Positions 21,953 to 34,104 of a stretch of 64,000 nt of DNA are shown piece by piece. Below the pieces are notes generated by a model. The model ran no database searches and was not told the origin of the DNA. It saw only the letters and a list, made by a program, of their open reading frames with translations. Source of the DNA: Pohlia nutans (Eukaryota > Streptophyta > Bryopsida > Bryales > Mniaceae); assembly GCA_022496805.1 (NCBI GenBank), contig CM040107.1, forward strand, positions 9,506,501 to 9,570,500, read 5' to 3'. Both the position numbers and the translations under genes were made by a program. Each line of letters begins with the position of its first letter. The stretch's first letter is position 1.

Positions 21953-24354
21953 GGAATCCGCCCCGGGAGACTTCCATCAAATCGCAGCAACTCCTCAGTC
22001 AAGACTCTATCAACTCCGTCTCCAGCAAAGTTTGTTGCAGCAAGAATTGCGTTCAACCCTTTCCGAGGGATAAGATTCGTGCCTTCCGCGAACGTATATA
22101 TCAAGGCACCTCTTTCCAGTTCAGCTTCCACATGAAGATGGACATCCACAGGAGGATTCACCGTGATTCTCAAAACCGGAGGGTTGTGACTATCGAAGGT
22201 ATTGATGTTTGCGTGCGAGCATGGATGCATATTACAGGTGTCCCCGAAGCAACATTCTACCGTTATCAATCATACGCGGTGCAAGGGCGGCAAGCACATC
22301 CTCATGGAAATTCGGGAATCCGGAAGCCTCGTAATCACACCGTTCAAGCCACCGCCACGCTGCGATGTATTCTAGAGAAATCCGTGGACCATATGCCCCA
22401 CCGCACGAGGACGCTTAAATCCGGGGAGAAGGTCGTTTCCATGAATCTGCCGGCAACCTTTCAGTGGAAAGACACCATTCCCGAACTGAACAGGGTGAAT
22501 GCAGCGTTTGGGTTGAAGGATGTCTCGCCTTCAAACTTGAGCAAGATCAGGACATCCACCTTGAGTGAGTTTGATGCAAAGAAACCAGGTGACAATTTCG
22601 CTCGGTGCGCAACGTGCGACAAATATCATTCTCTTAGGAGGGGATCAATAGCTGGATCCCAGCAAGCATTGCTGTGGGCTAAGAGGTTAGACAAGCATCT
22701 GGCTCTTGCGCGTGCGTATCGAGAGTTCTATTACGCCAACCGCACCCAATCTAGAGACTTCCCCCACGAGTGTCTCACAATCATGCATGACAAGATGGAC
22801 CACGCAAAAACAGCTTCTCCGGTTTTGTCCCACAAGAGCAAAGAGATTGATGGCCTTGTGAAGTTGCCTGTTTTCGTTACTGGTATGCTTGCACATGGCC
22901 ACGGCGATGTGCGCTATGCGCATTACGGCCTGGATCTATTCTCGCACGATTCCAATTACACTATCGGCTCAATGGCCAAGTTGTTGCGGGATCTAGAGTT
23001 GCCTCCGAAGTTTGCATCTAGAGCATTATTTGTGGAATCAAGGTCATCTCCATTGTTTGATGCTGTGCTTAAGGGGGCAGAGACTTGTGAACCATCGTTG
23101 CGTCCTACCGCTGGAACCTCTCCTCTAGCGACTCCTTTGCCGTCCGTTCTCCATGTGCACATGGACAATGCTACCAGGGACAAGAAGAATAGATTTGTTT
23201 TTTGTTTTTGGTCTCTCCTTAGTGCAAAAAAAATATTTCGTGAAGTTTATGTTACTTTTATGCTGGTGGGTCACACCCACGACGACATCGATGCGTTGTT
23301 TGGAAGGTGGAGCATGTTGCTGCGGAAGGACAACTTTCCTACGATTCCTTTGCTCATGAAGTCCTCCATGGATGTGGAATCTATCCCCACTATCCCACAC
23401 CTTGTCGAAGAAGTGCCCGATTTCAAAGGATTCATCGAAGGCAGTATTCTGGAAGGAGATGAAGCACTCGTAGGGCACACCAAGGCACAACAGTTCAAGT
23501 TCTACCTTGACTCCACTGGTTGTCCGGTGATGAAGTACAAGATTTTCTGCACGGACGTAGACTGGTTGCCCAAAGAAGGTGGAGGGATCAAATTGTGGAA
23601 AGAGGATTCCGAAGGTAGGAGTTTGTGGCCCCGCGGTGTGCCAATTCCTGTTGAGCAGCGTCCGATGAGGAACGTGGAAGACATCTTCAAAGGTATATCT
23701 GGATTTATCAAATACTGGGAGAATTTGTGCAATGAGGACCTCACCGGGGAATTCAGAAGACGCTATGAGCACTTGATTCATTATTGGGGGGCTGTGAAAG
23801 TAGCGCTTCAAGAGCCTCCGCAACCGTCCAATGTTTTGAAAGATGGCTTCTGGCCCACATCTCGGGTTGAAGCGATTGTGGAGGATCAATACGCAGAGGA
23901 CGGTGACATTCGGGAAGAGTTTGCAGAGGATGACATTTACGTCGGGCAGATGCGGGGTCGTCCATTGCCATCATTCGGGGTGGGTCGAGACCTTTACGAA
24001 GGCTACTTCCTTGCAATCCGACCAGCAGATGGTGACACTCGGCCAGTTTGGATTGCGAGGGCGTTGTCTGATCCTTACTGTAACCTAGAAAGACCAAATT
24101 GTGTCCTCATTCAGTACTTTCGTCCAACATCAAGGGATCAAAATGTCCAAGACTACTACACTGGATGGGACACCTCGAGAGGTTTGCGTTGGAAGGTTGA
24201 TGATACTGAACCTCCACTTTGGGAAGAGACAAATGCTTTGATGACAGCATGGAAGTCTAGGATTAAACGAGGTACTGTCGAGTGCATGATCAGAATTCCA
24301 TCAGCTCAGATCGAAGTCATTAACCAAAGTTTGGCTTTGTATAATTCTACTTAA
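21949..24354 (+). CDS. DUF7869-type (RNase H-like?) mobile-element protein
   Basis: About 800 residues. The nominal GTG start is not convincing; the first in-frame ATG is at 22132, and conserved-looking sequence begins earlier with SKVCCSKNCVQPF, so the protein probably continues from the upstream ORF. Order: Cys cluster; GIDVCVRAWMHITGV helix region; CATCDKYH zinc-like pair; CLTIMHDKMDHAKT; LPVFVTGMLAHGHG; HVHMDNATRDKKNRFVFCFW; FMLVGHTHDDIDALFGRW. The HMDN...KN and GHTHDDID blocks are hallmarks I associate with DUF7869, a domain of plant, oomycete and other eukaryotic mobile genes. The spaced acidic residues suggest an RNase H-like nuclease, but that is inference. The frame is intact to TAA 24352. 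The gene follows a palindrome-filled intron. Terminal repeats were not found. Confidence 0.7.
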   Translation: MRNPPRETSIKSQQLLSQDSINSVSSKVCCSKNCVQPFPRDKIRAFRERIYQGTSFQFSFHMKMDIHRRIHRDSQNRRVVTIEGIDVCVRAWMHITGVPEATFYRYQSYAVQGRQAHPHGNSGIRKPRNHTVQATATLRCILEKSVDHMPHRTRTLKSGEKVVSMNLPATFQWKDTIPELNRVNAAFGLKDVSPSNLSKIRTSTLSEFDAKKPGDNFARCATCDKYHSLRRGSIAGSQQALLWAKRLDKHLALARAYREFYYANRTQSRDFPHECLTIMHDKMDHAKTASPVLSHKSKEIDGLVKLPVFVTGMLAHGHGDVRYAHYGLDLFSHDSNYTIGSMAKLLRDLELPPKFASRALFVESRSSPLFDAVLKGAETCEPSLRPTAGTSPLATPLPSVLHVHMDNATRDKKNRFVFCFWSLLSAKKIFREVYVTFMLVGHTHDDIDALFGRWSMLLRKDNFPTIPLLMKSSMDVESIPTIPHLVEEVPDFKGFIEGSILEGDEALVGHTKAQQFKFYLDSTGCPVMKYKIFCTDVDWLPKEGGGIKLWKEDSEGRSLWPRGVPIPVEQRPMRNVEDIFKGISGFIKYWENLCNEDLTGEFRRRYEHLIHYWGAVKVALQEPPQPSNVLKDGFWPTSRVEAIVEDQYAEDGDIREEFAEDDIYVGQMRGRPLPSFGVGRDLYEGYFLAIRPADGDTRPVWIARALSDPYCNLERPNCVLIQYFRPTSRDQNVQDYYTGWDTSRGLRWKVDDTEPPLWEETNALMTAWKSRIKRGTVECMIRIPSAQIEVINQSLALYNST

Positions 24355-24736
24355 GCCGCTGTTGATTGGAGCCTTTGAAGGCGATGGAGAGTATGGCTTG
24401 CTTGCTACGTCTATGTGATAGTGTGTACTTGACTATTATTGTGATACTTTGCGCTTTGATGCAAGCGATATAGAGTCTATACTATAACTAGTTCATTAGA
24501 CGTTGTAGATTTCTTTTGACTTAATTCTCAATTTATATTTGCGTGGATCACTTTGAAGTTGAAGATTTCTATTTCGAAGACTAGAAGTTTTGATTTAGAA
24601 AAAAAATACGTATTGCAAGTGCAATATTTATATTTTATTAATATATTTACTATTACATTGTACGTTTACTTCTTTGTATATTTGATCCGTTTTCCTTAAA
24701 AGATTAACTGTATGTGTTTGATTTTAAAAACAAGTA
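24355..24736. other. 3' region of the DUF7869 gene
   Basis: AT-rich and non-coding; it includes the expected 3' UTR. No clear terminal inverted repeat of an element was found. Confidence 0.4.
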
Positions 24737-24774
24737 TATATAAAAGGTTTAGTGGTTAAGACCACTGTTTTTTT
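24735..24774 (+). other. TATA run plus hairpin and T-run
   Basis: TATATATAAAAGG is followed by AGTGGT-TAAG-ACCACT, a perfect 6 bp stem, then G and seven T. The layout resembles a tiny Pol III-type unit or a tRNA A-box relic (GTGGTTAAGACC). Function is not supported beyond the structure. Confidence 0.35.
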
Positions 24775-24861
24775 GTTAGCGCGTTAAGCACTTGTCACAG
24801 TTTAGGGTACGGGGCTGGATGGTTGTTACAAATTTCCTGCCTGCCGAGGCTCACTTAGCAG

Positions 24862-24977
24862 CACCAAGTCATGCATATCTCATATCCGCTCAAACGAATT
24901 CAACGGGAATCGAACCCGGACCACCTATATGAGATAAACACCCACTTACAACCAACCCTTGAGCTCATGACTTGGTG
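24862..24977 (-). repeat. tRNA-like/SINE-like foldback
   Basis: On the minus strand GGTTCGATTCC matches the Pol III B-box, and GAGCTCAAGGGTTGG about 50 bp upstream resembles an A-box. The unit is bounded by a perfect 12 bp inverted repeat (CACCAAGTCATG at 24862 and its complement at 24966-24977). A second perfect 10 bp inverted repeat (24876-24885 and 24927-24936) encloses the B-box. No full tRNA cloverleaf with a clear anticodon could be drawn, so a tRNA-derived SINE or tRNA relic is more likely than a functional tRNA. Confidence 0.5.
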
Positions 24978-25322
24978 TCCAGGAGATGAGAAACCACTCC
25001 CTTAGACATAAACATTATTCTTATTTAAAATGGTACTATATTAGTGTCGAATCGACAGTTCTTATCATGACTCTCATTTTAATGGAAACTCCTCCTTTCA
25101 ACTAGGACCGATCATTCTTTCGGTAACTCTCGTTTTAATGGAAATTCCAACTTCCATAGGATATATGTACTTACTATCCACCTAAATTTACAACCCATTT
25201 AGATTCAATCCTCCCCCTTGAAAATGAGAGATATGATTTTGAGAGGTCCCAATTCTCTCATTTTAATGAATATTATGTTACGAGAGCTGACCATGTTTGC
25301 TGACGTTACCGTCTGAAGCTCC

Positions 25323-26963
25323 ATGAAGAAGTCTACCACTGAATTGGTAGTGCGATATTTATTCCGCGGCATCCAGCCCCTCCCTTCCCTTGTACTTGGC
25401 GAGGAGTCGTGCGAAACCCTCAAGTGTAGGGATAGGCACAGCCGGCTGTCCTCGTTCAAAGTGCCGAGCACTGATAAGAACTTGTTCCTTAAGAATCTGG
25501 CCAAGCTGTTCATTGGCTATGGTGGCAGATTCACGTCCGCAAACACCGTTGTGGTGGACGACAGCCCCAATAAGCACATTTTGAATGAGCCCCATAATGT
25601 AATACTCCCTGACTCTTGGTCCTACGGCGGAGACGGTGTGCGTGACAATTTCCTCCATGATGTTCTCCTTCCACGGTTTCGGCGTCTCCATCGCAGTCGT
25701 GGCACAGGGTTGCTATCTTTCCGTAGGGACAATAATATTGGGCGGCGTATGCTCTGCGACGAGCCCGACCGTCGAGAGTACAACACACTCATGGAGGCTG
25801 TACACGCATCCCATAGTCTGCCTAGCTCCTAGTTTATTGTACGGTTCTATAGCTGGACGCCCTTTTCTTAGTGATGTAGCCGTTCCGGACTATCTTATTG
25901 ATTTCTGGTTGCCTTGACTGATGTGTATAATCCCTTATAATTGTAATATACCTTTGTCTTCACAACATCTGCGCTTCAGTACTTTGTGAGATGAATATTA
26001 TGGACACTTGAATGTTATCGTTGCAATGTGTTATGTCTTAATGGCACCCTTATACAGTTTGCATCATTTTTCTTCTCTTTTTTTTACTGCTTTGAAAATT
26101 CTGTTTCGTTGCAATGCGCTGGTGGAATTTGACCTCATTGGTAATTCTCTTCAGGCAAGGTATGCCACTGCCAATCCAGCCCAAGGTGCTGGCCTCCAAT
26201 GCACAGCGTCCACCGATTCTAGCATGGACTATGGCCAGTATGCTATACTCAGTAGAGGAAAGGTCTTGTCCTCGGCAGGTACGGCCCAGTCAACGATGGA
26301 CTTTTCCACCAAGCCAATTCAACATGGTGTTGTGGACAGCCCTCCTAACGGTGGTACCCGTCCTGTGCCCAAGTCCTCACCTTCTCCTTTGCGGTCACGA
26401 GAACCGTCCACTTCTCGTCGCTCGCGTTCTCCGTTTGATAGGGTGCCTCAGAGAAAGCTTTATGAAGACGCCGCACACCCAATTAATTCTCTTGAGGTAC
26501 GAATACTTTGTTTCCCCGCACCATTATTTCGCTTAGACGGTCTTGCCTTGCTGTATACTTGATGTAGATTCCCTTGTACTTGCAGGGTTCCGACATTCCC
26601 AAACCATGCAAGTCCTCTGCTACTGTAAATGCTTTTCGAATGACTCCTGCGATGCTGTCATCAGACCCGCCTCCTCTAACTCAAGCCCGTGTTCATGTGC
26701 CCTCTCGTGCACCCTTGCGTACTCGTCTTCCTTCAGTGAATGCGGGTCTTCAAAAGACTAAGTCGCATGACAAATTCAGATGGAGATCCGCTCCGGTTCG
26801 AGATGAGAGGGAGGAACTGATACTGGCGCAACAAAGGCTAGAGATTGCGCAACGGCGATTGTCGATGTATTCCTTCGACAGTCGCGGTCATGTGATGTTG
26901 AAGGCAATAGCTGAACATCATTTGAAGGCCAAAGCTGAACTGAAGAGTCGATTGCCACCCTAG
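25323..26963 (+). pseudogene. FCP1/SCP-like HAD phosphatase fragment with two downstream exons
   Basis: The first block (25323-25832) reads VVRYLFRGIQP, then LFLKNLAKLF, ANTVVVDDSPNKHILNEPHNVILPDSW and a basic tail. This matches the C-terminal half of plant FCP1/NLI-interacting-factor phosphatases, where VDDSP carries the second acidic motif. The N-terminal half with the catalytic DxDxT is not visible upstream, so the copy is partial. Two further exons fit splice rules: from about 26158 (after TCTTCAG) to 26494 (GAG/GTACG), and 26586 (after TTGCAG) to the TAG near 26961. They encode a Ser/Pro/Arg-rich linker and a helical end (EELILAQQRLEIAQRRL). Joining the first block to these exons, via GCT/GTACAC, is inference. 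Confidence 0.5.
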
Positions 26964-28449
26964 AAACCGCTAGGCGTTCTATTTGCGATTACTATAGAGA
27001 ATTAAAAAATACGTGGAGCTCATGTTTTTATATAGGATTTTAGTCTTCACTCATTCTTTTTCCTAGCATTATGAGACATTATCAAAATTGGATTACCGTC
27101 TTGCAATACAAACACCCAAAAAATGTATATTCGTTTTATACTTACTATAAATAGATGTCACAATTGTAATCTTGTATTGCTCACTTATATTATATGTACT
27201 CCATTTGATCTTCGCTGTGTCCATCTTCTACTGTTCAACCCTATATTCGGAATGGTTAGTGGTTCAATTTGGGTTTATTTTAGACTTTTTGAACTCTCAT
27301 TATTCTGGAATCCTCTCATTACTAAGTGAATATAATGTTAACTTAAAAATATTTTGAATATGTTAAAACTTAAATAACATAAAGCCATGCAAAGTTCGTT
27401 ATGATGCACAATGGCTTTAATATTTAAAATTAGGAGTTCGTAGCGATATTTTCTCAAACCAATGTATGAAAATATGTATCGCTTTTATCAATATGTGTAA
27501 AGAATACACATAGCGTTTTGAATTTAAAATTTTCATGGCAATTATACTTATTCTTCATTTTCATCATCTACGGAGAATTTATTTTCTACGATCAATCGTT
27601 GTGGTACCAACCATGAAATTGAATCTTTGCATCCATATAATGTTATCGTCCAAAATGGACAATTTCAAATAATTGTTCATCAATGGTCAAACACGTGTCT
27701 ATGATCAAGTTTTTGACGAATTACATAACCGGTCTGTTACGAGCCAATCCTATTCAATCATTGAGGACAATAACACTATGAAGTAAGTCTACAAGTACTT
27801 ATTAGAAATACAAGAATCTACAATTTAAAAAAAATAATTTCACTTTTAAAAAGAGCTTCAGTTTTGGGACGCGAGAGATAAAAAACTTGAGTAGATAATC
27901 CAAACCTTACTTTTGATGCTCTTTTTAACACTTCTTAAAGAATTGATAACCGAATATGACCAATAATAGGGACAACAATGAACAATGAGATTAGCAAATA
28001 AATTGTGCACCATTTCTTATTCATGAACAAATTGAAGCAATTGTACAATGCAAGCACTTTTAACAATTATAGGATTTTCATAAGTAATTAATGTTTACTT
28101 CATTGATTTGATTTGATTTGATAGTTTTGAACAAAATAAAAACACTAAGATGAAATAGTTTTGAGAATTAACAAGAAGGCTGCATTAACTGTTTGATCAT
28201 GACTACGACAGAAATTCGTAATTCATCATTCCATAGCGAAACGCAAGTAGCTTATGTCATTGAGTCCCTAATTGCAAAAAAAAGCTTTATAATTTGAAAA
28301 GACCCTCGGTCCTAGCGACAACGGTGGTGCGCAAAGGGTTTGTTAAATCCGAGCTGATAAACAATAAACTGCTTCTCGTCAAATCTTGACTCTATTCTTA
28401 GAAGATATTGCATAAATAAGTGACTTGAAAGAATTCATGGTTCATAGAG
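26964..28449. other. AT-rich spacer without genes
   Basis: No supported coding sequence or repeat was recognised. Confidence 0.5.
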
Positions 28450-29020
28450 TTAACCAGCATATTCATTGTAATGGGAAAATTTCAAGAATTTGAGAATATG
28501 CAAATAATGTGTAGGTTTAAAATTCATGAGAACTTTTAAATTTACGCCACTGTTTATATAATTCATAAGCTTTAATTAAAATAAAGTACAGGGCTTGCTG
28601 TAGTTAACGCATTTAAAAAATTAAAATGTTTTAATGAAGCAAATTATATGTTGAAAATAGAGTAACGTACAAGTTGTAATTACATTAAATATGTAGAATG
28701 CATGAGAAAATTGAAGTCATCGAATGAATTAACAATGAATAATTTGGTAAAAAATTTAAATTTCAGCACTAGCGTAATTTTTTACTGGTACCAAGTTATA
28801 TTTAGTTAGAACTCTATGTACAACAACTTATAATAACAAACCTTACAAGTTGCAAATAATGTGAATCACTAAAATTCATGAGAATTTAAAATTAATGCAC
28901 GCGTTTTAGCGCGATATAATGTTTAAAAAATTTAAAGTACAGTATTTGCTGTAGTTAATAATTTAATTAATGCATTCATTCAATAGTCGTATGAGAAGAA
29001 ATTAAATGTTAGAAAAGAGA
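28450..29020 (-). repeat. AT-rich ~355 bp repeat, inverted copies
   Basis: Two units about 352 bp apart (AATTCATGAGAA near 28522 and 28874, each with TAAAGTACAG...TGCTGTAGTTAA). They are the reverse complement of units at 32095-32815. Confidence 0.6.
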
Positions 29021-30045
29021 GAACGGTGAAGTAGTAAGTACTATGAATACGTTAAATGCTTTATTGACAACATTAAAGTTCTGCAAGGATTTGTAAGAAC
29101 TTGGTCACCCTTGTCAACAGAAACATCTTCAGGAACATGTCAAAATACACCTCATATGCCCAATTTGAACAACATGTGAATAATTCATGGCTACTTGAAA
29201 AGTTAAACGATTGGTTGTTTTGCTCAGTTTAAGTGAAGTACCCATTCAGTGGGTGCACTGTAGCTCGATTCGAGATAAATTGTCAATAAATTCTTGAATT
29301 GAAAATCCTTTAAACATAACGAGTATAGTATAATTATGTTGTAATTGCTTTGAAAATACTTAAAACCTTTACTTGCATGATAAGTGTTGAATCGTCAATT
29401 TCATATTATTTTAATGTTTTATGATTGCATAGCAAGATAGATCGTTTTATCCTGCACTTTAAGGTTTTTTTTATTTTTTGCGGATTTTGCTATCAAGTTT
29501 TATAAGAATGCATGGACAAAAACTTGGAGAACGTGCTATTAATACTTCGATATCAATCATCGATACTTATGGAGTGTGAAGGTCATCATTCATACCGGAC
29601 GTTCAAAATATGTATCATTTCGATTCGGTAGTGGTTGAAGAAACTTTGTAACTTTGCATTTGTTCTCAAAAGGCGATACATTGTTGTTTTCTCTTATACC
29701 ATGATATCAATCATCGATACTTATATGGTAACTACTCCAGCAGTAGTAGTCCAGCTCTTTTAATTCCCAATTGCTAAACAATGCGATTCGTGTGTAAAAA
29801 AAAAAAAAAAAAATTTAAATTTTAAATAAAAAATTAATATTGAAATGAAGTCATGCAACTTTTAATAAGCAGACAATGCCCCACTATTTGCATTAAGTTA
29901 CACAAATGCGGCTACTACGATAAGCGGTTGTGCATTATCTCTTAATTCATAACAATAATTGTATTGTTCCTTCAGAAGCCAATCATTTTCATCGCCCACA
30001 GCCAATCGCTGTTCATTACAATAATGACATTAGTGACATTACAAT
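29021..30045. other. AT-rich spacer
   Basis: Contains a short poly(A) run near 29797. No gene recognised. Confidence 0.4.
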
Positions 30046-30215
30046 AGTGACAGTAGTCACATTAAAGTACTGACAGTACTAACATTAGACATTCGGAAAA
30101 ATTGAAAATATTTAGACTTCATACATTAGATATTAGACATTTGATAGTAGACATTAAACATTGAACATTATTTAGACATAATTAGACATTAGACATTATT
30201 TAAACATTAAACATT
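30046..30215 (+). repeat. ATTAGACATT-type short repeats
   Basis: Many degenerate repeats of ACATTAGACATT-like words; a smaller cluster recurs at about 30888-30922. Simple-sequence expansion is the likely origin. Confidence 0.6.
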
Positions 30216-32094
30216 TATGCAAAACTTAAGTATGTATGATTTATAACGTTTAAACAAAATAAAGTACAGTTCTAGCAATAATTTTATGCGTTAGATTAAT
30301 TAAAAGGTTATAGCGAGGGCAATTAAATCTATGAAGACAAGTATGGTAAAAAAAAATTGAAATTGTAAATAATTTCAACATTAAACATTTAAGACAATTA
30401 TGAAATTAGGGCCAGGATTGTATGCCTTACGAGGACATTAGATCTATGGAACGAAACAATGAATAGAGAAGTTCAAAATATTTTGAATAGTTAAGTTAAA
30501 TGCATGATAACAGTGAAATCATGCAAGGATTATTCTAATGTATAATGTCTTTATATGTCTGTTTGGTCTAGCAATTAATCCTTATTGTTTAGAGTCTCAA
30601 TTGAATATGCGTGGAGATATATCATAGTAGTATGTACATCAGGAAATACGAATGGCACAGCTTTTCACGTACATGCATGCATACGCCGAGCGGTTCCATC
30701 ATGCATGAACATGACGACTTTTACAAATATATATTCATATGACCTTGCCATTAATCACTTTTGCCAAGTAGACACAGTATCCATGCATGCAGACCAGAAA
30801 ATCAAATGTATCTATGCTGAAACTTGTCACTAGCTCTAACCGCAAATTCCAAGGACAACGGGGAATACCTAATGTAGATTTGGTAACATTAGACATAAGA
30901 CATTATGTAGACATTAGACATTAGCGCATAAGAATAAAACTTCAGAAAATTCTCAACCTCCTTGCTTTTTCAAGAAACTTAAAGTCATTCACATGTACAA
31001 GACAGTTTGTATCGGTAAGAGCATCTTTTCCAACACTTTCTATAAATCGCTACCTCTCCCTAAATTTGAGAGTGTTTCAATTGTACAAGAATAGCATGTA
31101 TTATCTTCTTCGACAATAAATGAACTTTGTTCATATTTTCTTCAGTTGCGATTGTATTTGTTTAGTATTGAAATAGGCATGGTCAAAATTAAACTTCACA
31201 ATGGGAAATGTTTTGTCATGTCTTTCAATGATATATTCTTAATTAATGATTGATTAACATTATTGCAAATGAGTTATACGTTCAATTTTATAGACCTACG
31301 ATTTCAAAACTACTATACACGTGACTGTCATGACCGTTGTTTAGGATATTTACTTTAATTTCATTTCGTATAACATTTTAATTGAAGATTTGCAATAATA
31401 TACAACAATTCAATTGCTTTACTTATGTAACACCATATACATTATACTGGCAAAATTAATGTATTTGTGAAAAAACTGGTTATGTCTAGTTTAACTAAAT
31501 TGCATGCACTCAGCAGGGACTTCATTAAAAGTTCAATGAACGAAACAACCAATCATCATAATTTTCAAAACGTCATTACTTCCTCAAATGTTGTACAAAT
31601 TGGGAATATGAGATGTATTTTTACATATACATCGCATATTTTCTCTTGACAATGGTGACAAAATTTATAGTCATTTTTTAAAGTACTAAGATTAAAATGA
31701 CTTTTCTTTAGTACATCGCTCAAACTCACAAATTGATTATGCAAATGCATCCGCAATGTCAAATTCTATTAATGTTTAATACGTAATGTTTAATGTTAAA
31801 CGTGAAATGACAAGTGTCGAATGTTGCAACATCATTAAAATTTAATTATTTTAGCACTACACATTATCCATTAAAATCCTTGCATAATTTTAAATAATGG
31901 TTGTTAATAATGCCGATAACATATTCATAGTATTTACTACTTGACGATTTTCTCATTTGTAAGATTTAATACGACTATTTAATGTTTAATCTCATTATTT
32001 AATGTTTAATACGACTTTCTCATTTCTTCTAATACGACTATTTAATGAATGCATTAATGAAGTTAACTACAACAAGAACCGTCCTTTTAATTAA
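30216..32094. other. AT-rich spacer without genes
   Basis: Nothing supported; degenerate TTTAATGTTTAATACG repeats near 31770-32060. Confidence 0.45.
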
Positions 32095-32900
32095 TTTAAT
32101 GATTTATTTGAAGCATTATCCAGCATACAAACACTTGTATAACTTAAAAATTCTCATGGATTCTAGTAGTCGACATTATTTGCAACTTGTAGAGTTTGTT
32201 ATTTTGAATTGTTGTACTTAAAGTTGTAATAAAATATAATATGGTCCTTAAATAATTCGCTACTGCTGACATTTAAATTTTTAAACATATTATTCCTTGT
32301 AAATATTTTTCCAATCCTTAAATTTTCTCATGTATTTTACTTATTCAATATGTTTACAACTTGTACGTTCCTCAATGATTTTGAAAATATTATAATTTGC
32401 CTCATTAAAACATTCTAATTTTTGAATGCATTAATTAAACTACAGCAAACACTGTACTTTAATATAATAAAGCATTATTACGTATACAATCGCTTGCATA
32501 AATTTATAATTCTCATGGATTTTAGTATTTGACATTATTTGCAACTTGTAGGGTTTGTTATTTTGAATTGTTGTACTTAAAGTTGTAATAAAATATAGTT
32601 TGGTCTTTAAATATTTCGTTAGTGCTGACATTTAAACTTTTTAACAAATTAATCCTTGTAAATTTTTTTCCATTCCTTAAATTTTCTCATGCATTTTACG
32701 TATTCAATTTGTTTACAACTTGTATGTTCCTCCATGATTTTGAAGATATAATTTGCCTCATTAAAACATTCTATTTTTTGAATGCATTACTTAAACTACA
32801 GCAAACACTCTACTTTAAGTTTTCCTAAACAATATTAATAATATAAACGGCGGGTTAAATTTTAAAGGTCCATGAATTTTAAACGTAGACATTATTTGCA
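32095..32900 (+). repeat. Tandem AT-rich repeat, period about 359 bp
   Basis: TTCTCATGGATT recurs at 32151 and 32510 within two long similar units, with a third partial unit after 32815. The same family occurs inverted at 28450-29020. Confidence 0.7.
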
Positions 32901-33656
32901 ACTTATACGATTTGAACATACTATAATTTTACACTCCTATCAAAACGCTTTTCTTGATCTCGAAAATATAATAAATTAGCTTATTCAAAAAGACTGAGGT
33001 AGCTCTAAATTTGAATTTTAGTACGCATTGTACATCTTAAAAAAGTATGAAATACTTCACAGTTCACATGCATTTAACGTAGTGTATATATTATAAAATA
33101 ATAATATATAAGGATGATATATTTATTTAAGGATGAATATTGAAATATTTTTTAACAAATAAAATCTTGTGTACTATTGGACAAAACATAAATGTGTTAT
33201 AATATGTATCTTTAAAAAATGATTTCTCTTTGGATGATAGACATAATTCAGACTTTGTATAAAAATAAAGTTGATAACGTATTTAATAATTTTTTATTTT
33301 TCATAAAACGATATTTCAATTTTTGGTAGATCAATAAAAATGGTTTGGAATAGTAATGTTCAAAGTTAGACACTTATAATATACATCTTTCGCACAAATT
33401 TATGCATTTTCTATTTGGAGTTGTGTAACTATCAAAATATTACTTAAAGAAGCGTCATATTACTGCAAATACGCAAATCAAAATACAATACATACTTAAT
33501 ATATATGCATCACATGTATTATGCGAATGTTCTAGGGTTAGTTCGGAAGACAATTTGTTCTTTTGTTATATTTTTGAGGAATCATGTATTCTCTTGTTCA
33601 AATTTCATAGGTGTATGTATTTCGATCTAAATCAATGGACGAACTTCTTTCATACT
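32901..33656. other. AT-rich spacer; flank paralogous to 43400-43560
   Basis: No gene. The last ~100 bp, together with 42684-42800, resembles 43440-43640, which lacks the TTAA element inserted here. Confidence 0.45.
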
Positions 33657-34104
33657 TTAACCCTATAACGCGCCGGCATCCAGATTCTGGACGCCGGATG
33701 AATTTAAGCAGCTCGATTTCTATAGGTACCGGATGTTTTTCATCCATTTTTGTTATTTTTCATTTTTGTGCTAGTTGAATACCATTTGTACGGTATGGAT
33801 CTTCCAAATAAGATAATGTGAATTTTTGAAAAATTACAAAAGTGGTTTGTGTCAAGTTTCAATCTTAGTTCAAAAAGAAAGACCTTAAATATGATTTTCC
33901 ATAGTAAGTAGAATCAAATAATGGAAACCATACCATCTCGTAGTGCATGTCATTCTAATTTCATTTCAATATTTTTTTAAAAAATTGTGTGAATTTTGGA
34001 TTTTAATTGAATTTCAAGAGAAAACCTTGTAAAATTACTTTAAAAAATATTGATAATAAATATGATGAATCCAACAGTACGGATGTTATCTACACATTGA
34101 CAAT

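Noticed and set aside
24901..24977. Functional tRNA gene
   Set aside because: B-box is good, but a full cloverleaf with anticodon arm and 7 bp acceptor stem could not be drawn.
30585..30833. 82-codon frame in AT-rich spacer
   Set aside because: No domain, no splice context and no repeat-related support; length is compatible with chance.
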